DNA from: Pseudomonadota bacterium
Lineage (GTDB): Bacteria; Pseudomonadota; Alphaproteobacteria; Rhizobiales; Beijerinckiaceae
NCBI GenBank assembly: GCA_023423995.1
Contig: JAFAEL010000003.1
Location: 1 to 26,978 of the forward strand
DNA length: 26,978 nt
Direction of reading: 5' to 3'
Of this stretch, positions 24,261 through 26,978 are shown in pieces (the first letter of the stretch is position 1; each line of letters opens with the position of its first letter). Both the position numbers and the translations under genes were made by a program. The notes under the pieces were generated by a model. That model had not been told where the DNA came from. It ran no database searches and saw only the letters and a program-made list of their open reading frames with translations.

Positions 24261-25253
24261 ATGAACACGCTGAGTTTCACCACCCGGTCCCAGCCTGCTG
24301 AGACGGCCTTCGCGGCCTATCACGACCTCTATGCGCCGGTGGCCGACGTGACTCGCCTCGCTGGTGATTTTTCGGTCGAGGTCGATGCTCACCGGATCGG
24401 GCAGATGCTGCTGTTCGACAGGCGCGTACACTCGGTCCGCCACACCCGCTTGCCGCGGCGCGTGGCGCGCAACGCCTTCGATCACTTCACCGCTCAAGTA
24501 CCATTGAGGGGCTCCCTCTCTGTCTCGACGGACAACGGCGACGTTCACGTTGAGCCCGGCGGGATGGTCTTCATCGACATGAGCCGGCCGATGACAACAG
24601 ACGCCGTTGCCTCCCGCAATCTGACGCTAAGCATTCCGCGCGCTCTGATGGAGGAGGCTGATGTCGATCTAGCGCGCCTTCACGGGGCGACAATCGCACC
24701 CTCCAGGGCCGGTCTCTTGCGCGACTTCATGGAATCCTATGTTGGCCGCGCTGGAGCGATGAATCTCCAGGATCCGACACGTCTCGGACATGTTCTAGAG
24801 CACCTCCTGGCGGTTACTTTCGAGGGGCAACCGCGCGCGGGTGGCGGCCGCCAAGATGCGGTCGACCTCCTAACACGCCAACGGGTTCGGAAGCTCGTCG
24901 AGAGCGACCTACACGCCGATCCGGATCGGATCGCGCTCGCAGTCGGGAGGTCCCGCTCGGCCCTCTACCGGGCGTTCGAGCCTCACGGCGGCGTGGCACG
25001 CTACATTCAATCCCGTCGACTGGTTCGGATACGAAGCCTCCTCGGCGACCCCAACGAGGTACGATCGATTTCGGCGCTGGCCATGGCGTGCGGGTTCGCT
25101 AGCGCGAGCCATTGTAGCCGCGCTTTCAAGAGCGCCTATGGGCTCTCACCTGGAGACTTCCGAGCGCTCAGCCAGCAGGGCGCTAAGCCCCCGGACACTG
25201 TCCTCCGCGATGCACATCGACTGCTCGGGCATTGGTGGGCGGAGATGAGATAA
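24261..25253 (+). CDS. AraC-family transcriptional regulator (330 aa)
   Basis: DNA-binding regulator with an N-terminal AraC-binding-like sensing domain (roughly residues 30-190; FDHFTAQVPLRGSLSVST, EPGGMVFIDMSRPM) and a C-terminal double helix-turn-helix (about 205-303). The second HTH is textbook: ISALAMACGFASASHCSRAFKSAYGLSPGDFR. The layout matches the FeaR/XylS-like group, but no ligand can be named. The ATG at 24261 gives the normal length of about 320-330 aa. The frame is open 128 codons further up, but that part is not domain-like and overlaps the integrase end. The ribosome-binding site is weak. It sits in the island and converges on the lectin gene. Confidence 0.88.
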   Translation: MNTLSFTTRSQPAETAFAAYHDLYAPVADVTRLAGDFSVEVDAHRIGQMLLFDRRVHSVRHTRLPRRVARNAFDHFTAQVPLRGSLSVSTDNGDVHVEPGGMVFIDMSRPMTTDAVASRNLTLSIPRALMEEADVDLARLHGATIAPSRAGLLRDFMESYVGRAGAMNLQDPTRLGHVLEHLLAVTFEGQPRAGGGRQDAVDLLTRQRVRKLVESDLHADPDRIALAVGRSRSALYRAFEPHGGVARYIQSRRLVRIRSLLGDPNEVRSISALAMACGFASASHCSRAFKSAYGLSPGDFRALSQQGAKPPDTVLRDAHRLLGHWWAEMR

Positions 25254-25308
25254 GCGGCGACGCTCGGCTGCTTCCGAGGGAAGCTGATTGCGAGCGCCCC
25301 GCCGCAGC

Positions 25309-25740
25309 CTAGTAGCGCCACTTTTGCTCGGGGCTGCCGTCGCACGGCCAGAGCTGAATAGGCGTCCCGTCCTTGGTGGCGCCGTTCGGCAGATCCAAGC
25401 ACTTGCCTGCCATCCTGATCTCGCCGTCCACGAGCTGCCAGCGCTGTTCCGGCGATCCATCGCACTTCCAGATGTGCACCCTCGTGCCATCGCGCGTATT
25501 GCCGTCGGGGACGTCGAGGCACATGCCGTCTTTGCCTTGGATCCGGCCATTCTGGAGCGTCCACTGCTGTTCGGGGCTCCCGTCGCAGGGCCAGTAGTGC
25601 ACCTTCGTGCCCGGCCGCGTGTTGCCGTTCGGGATGTCGATGCACTTGTCTCCCTTGCCACGAATCTCCGTCGCACTGGCCTCTCCCGCGGCAAGAACCG
25701 CGACGGCGCCCAATGCGAAACCTACCAGGACAAACTTCAT
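25309..25740 (-). CDS. Secreted R-type (ricin B) lectin domain protein (143 aa)
   Basis: Probable exported carbohydrate-binding protein. A Sec signal peptide (MKFVLVGFALGAVAVLAAGEASA, cut after about residue 23, by the A-S-A motif) is followed by a single beta-trefoil of three near-identical repeats. Each has the form K/M-C-[IL]-D...G....[VI]..W.CDGSPEQ.W, with the QxW-type signatures QQW, QRW and QKW. Each repeat keeps its Cys pair, so a disulfide per lobe is likely, fitting periplasmic or extracellular location. There is no attached catalytic or toxin domain. GGGAGG five bases upstream supports the ATG at 25738-25740. An upstream 29-codon extension lacks a signal peptide start. It lies in the island with no obvious partner enzyme. 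Confidence 0.9.
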   Translation of the reverse strand: MKFVLVGFALGAVAVLAAGEASATEIRGKGDKCIDIPNGNTRPGTKVHYWPCDGSPEQQWTLQNGRIQGKDGMCLDVPDGNTRDGTRVHIWKCDGSPEQRWQLVDGEIRMAGKCLDLPNGATKDGTPIQLWPCDGSPEQKWRY

Positions 25741-25857
25741 ACCGGCCTCCCGACTGCGCTGCGGCCGATAGTTCGCCCGGCTCTGGGCGGTCAATCTGGG
25801 AGTGCGCACTCTGGGACGCTCGGGCAAACCAATGAGACGTTAAGGACAAGGCAGAAC

Positions 25858-26024
25858 CTACGGCCTCACGAATCCTGGGTTTTTGATCTCGAGCCAGTGC
25901 CGGCACGGGCCGGAGCTGTAGCGCGTGCCCCTCCGCGTCGCGACGATGCCCTCGAGGTTCATGCGGCAGGCCGCGGCGTCTTGGCGGCGTCGGTCTCGAT
26001 ATGTTCCGACAAGGCGATGCCACT
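25858..26024 (-). pseudogene. Fragment of an ATP-dependent DNA ligase (LigD-type), frameshifted
   Basis: Minus strand, two frames. From 26024 one frame reads SGIALSEHIETD, like the SEHIEGDG stretch of bacterial ATP-dependent ligases. After a net indel around 25960-25985 another frame reads ACRMNLEGIVATRRGTRYSS and then HWLEIKNPGF before a stop at 25858-25860. These match nucleotidyltransferase motif IV (EGIVxKR) and motif V (WLKxKNP) in the right order and spacing. The motif IV lysine is changed (ATR rather than SKR) and the rest of the enzyme is missing on both sides. It is thus a decayed remnant, not a working gene. I see nothing recognisable from 26025 to 26143. Confidence 0.7.
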
Positions 26025-26143
26025 AAGTTGGGTTCCTGACAGAGGGTTTGCCGGGTCGCGCCACGCGCCGGCATTCCGTGCCTGCCGGAAGCGGACATTC
26101 TTGGCTGGCCTAAACTGCGCGGGCCCTCGCTTCCCCGGCGAAC

Positions 26144-26978
26144 TCACCGGTGCATTTCCCGGTCAGGGGATCGTTGGCTGACAACAGCGGAGAGCATTGC
26201 GCACAGCCATGCCAGTCCGCTGTCCGTGAGCGCCGACCTGGGTACGACCGACCTCATCTTGAACTGCGGCAGGCTCAATGGTGGCTCAACGAACACGATG
26301 CCAGCGGCCGATCCGAATGTCTCAGCAAAGCTGCGCGGCACGGCTGAGAGTAGGTCCGTTTCGGCAACGATCGGCAGCGCCATCGCGAAGGCCGGGACCG
26401 TGAGCGCCACACGACGGCTCCGACCAAGCTCAGCCAGAGCCATGTCCACGAAGCCATGCGCATCCCCGCTCTGGGAGACGACCAGGTGGTCAGCCGCGCA
26501 ATAGGCGTCCAGGGCCGGATTACTCGCAAACGAATGGCCAGATCGAGAGATGATGACGAAGCACTCGACCCCGAGTTCCGCCGCCTCAAACCGGTTCGGA
26601 ACGGTCGCGAAAGGTCCGATCGCCAGATCGAGCGTCCGGGTATCGAGATCAATGAAGGCGCTCTCCCAGGCTTGCTCAGGCGCTTTGCCGGCCGCCGGAA
26701 GTAGTTGCCGCAGGCGAATGTTCACGCCGGGCGCCTCGCGGCGGAGCTTTGCGAAGAGAGGGAGCAGGTACAGACTGGCGACACCATCCGGAGCTCCAAT
26801 CGTGAACTCCCTTTCGCTCGTGGCGGGACTGAACGGTGCAGCCGTCGAAAGCACGCTTCGAGCCTGTGACAGCAGATCGTCGATCTGACCTGCGAGTTCT
26901 AGCGCTCTGGCCGTCGGCGTTACGCCTTTCGGCGTTCGGAGAAAGAGCGGGTCCTTCAACAGCAGCCGCAGGCGCCCC
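26144..26978 (-). CDS. LysR-family transcriptional regulator, partial at window edge
   Basis: The frame stays open to the window end, reading GRLRLLLKDPLFLRTPKGVTPT, the end of a LysR winged-helix domain and the start of the linker helix (ALELAGQIDDLLSQARSVL). The first 40 or so residues, including most of the HTH, lie outside. The effector-binding domain follows (FTIGAPDGVASLYLLPLFAKLRREAPGVNI, LDLAIGPF, VVSQSGDAHGFVD, AFAMALPIVAETDLLSAVP) and is complete to the C-terminus. The TTG at 26959 should not be taken as the start. The target genes and ligand are unknown; the regulated gene is often divergent and would lie beyond the window. Confidence 0.9.
   Translation of the reverse strand, partial: GRLRLLLKDPLFLRTPKGVTPTARALELAGQIDDLLSQARSVLSTAAPFSPATSEREFTIGAPDGVASLYLLPLFAKLRREAPGVNIRLRQLLPAAGKAPEQAWESAFIDLDTRTLDLAIGPFATVPNRFEAAELGVECFVIISRSGHSFASNPALDAYCAADHLVVSQSGDAHGFVDMALAELGRSRRVALTVPAFAMALPIVAETDLLSAVPRSFAETFGSAAGIVFVEPPLSLPQFKMRSVVPRSALTDSGLAWLCAMLSAVVSQRSPDREMHR

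Noticed and set aside
25309..25740. Regularly spaced repeats that could suggest a CRISPR-like array
   Set aside because: The repetition is in-frame protein repeats of a beta-trefoil lectin, not short identical DNA repeats with unique spacers.
25288..26181. 297-codon plus-strand frame across the lectin and ligase fragment
   Set aside because: It is antisense to the lectin, which has a signal peptide, a ribosome-binding site and three repeats; the frame has no domain.

Overview
The window is GC-rich chromosomal DNA that looks like an alphaproteobacterium of the Hyphomicrobiales (Rhizobiales). The reasons are the cysJ-cysI-cysG set, the suf operon with two cysteine desulfurases behind an Irr-type iron control element, and the neighbourhood M23 peptidase / peroxiredoxin / AsmA-like giant / tyrS / anmK. 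I cannot fix the genus from sequence alone.

Layout. (1) 17-5112, minus strand: sulfite reduction, read cysJ (flavoprotein) -> cysI (sirohaem hemoprotein) -> cysG (sirohaem synthase). A 61-bp palindromic repeat sits in the cysJ-cysI spacer and a strong hairpin spans the cysI stop codon. (2) 5283-14448: core housekeeping genes. These are an SGNH-type protein with an altered His motif, a LytM/M23 envelope peptidase, a Bcp/PrxQ peroxiredoxin with one Cys, a 1155-residue AsmA/YhdP-like membrane-anchored protein, tyrS, anmK and a small alpha/beta hydrolase. (3) 14550-22290, plus strand: the iron-sulfur cluster assembly operon. The order is a NifS/IscS-like desulfurase, sufB, two unrecognised small genes (83 and 101 aa), sufC, sufD, sufS, sufT and a VOC-family gene. 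Several junctions overlap or nearly touch. A palindromic repeat is lodged between sufD and sufS, with its right arm ending two bases before the sufS start codon. (4) 22483-26978: a tRNA-Ser(CGA) followed by a P4-type tyrosine recombinase. This is the classic edge of an integrated genomic island. Inside it are an AraC-type regulator, a secreted R-type (ricin B) lectin, a frameshifted fragment of an ATP-dependent DNA ligase, and a LysR regulator cut by the window end.

How it works together. The sulfite reductase makes sulfide for cysteine. Cysteine is the sulfur source for the two desulfurases of the suf operon, and that operon makes the Fe-S clusters CysI itself needs. The suf promoter region holds an Irr-type palindrome (14550-14566), so the operon is probably tuned to iron/haem status. 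The least explained parts are the two small cysteine-free genes between sufB and sufC, the VOC gene coupled to sufT where sufA is often found, and the repeat that could fold over the sufS start. I see no CRISPR array, rRNA or intact insertion sequence.
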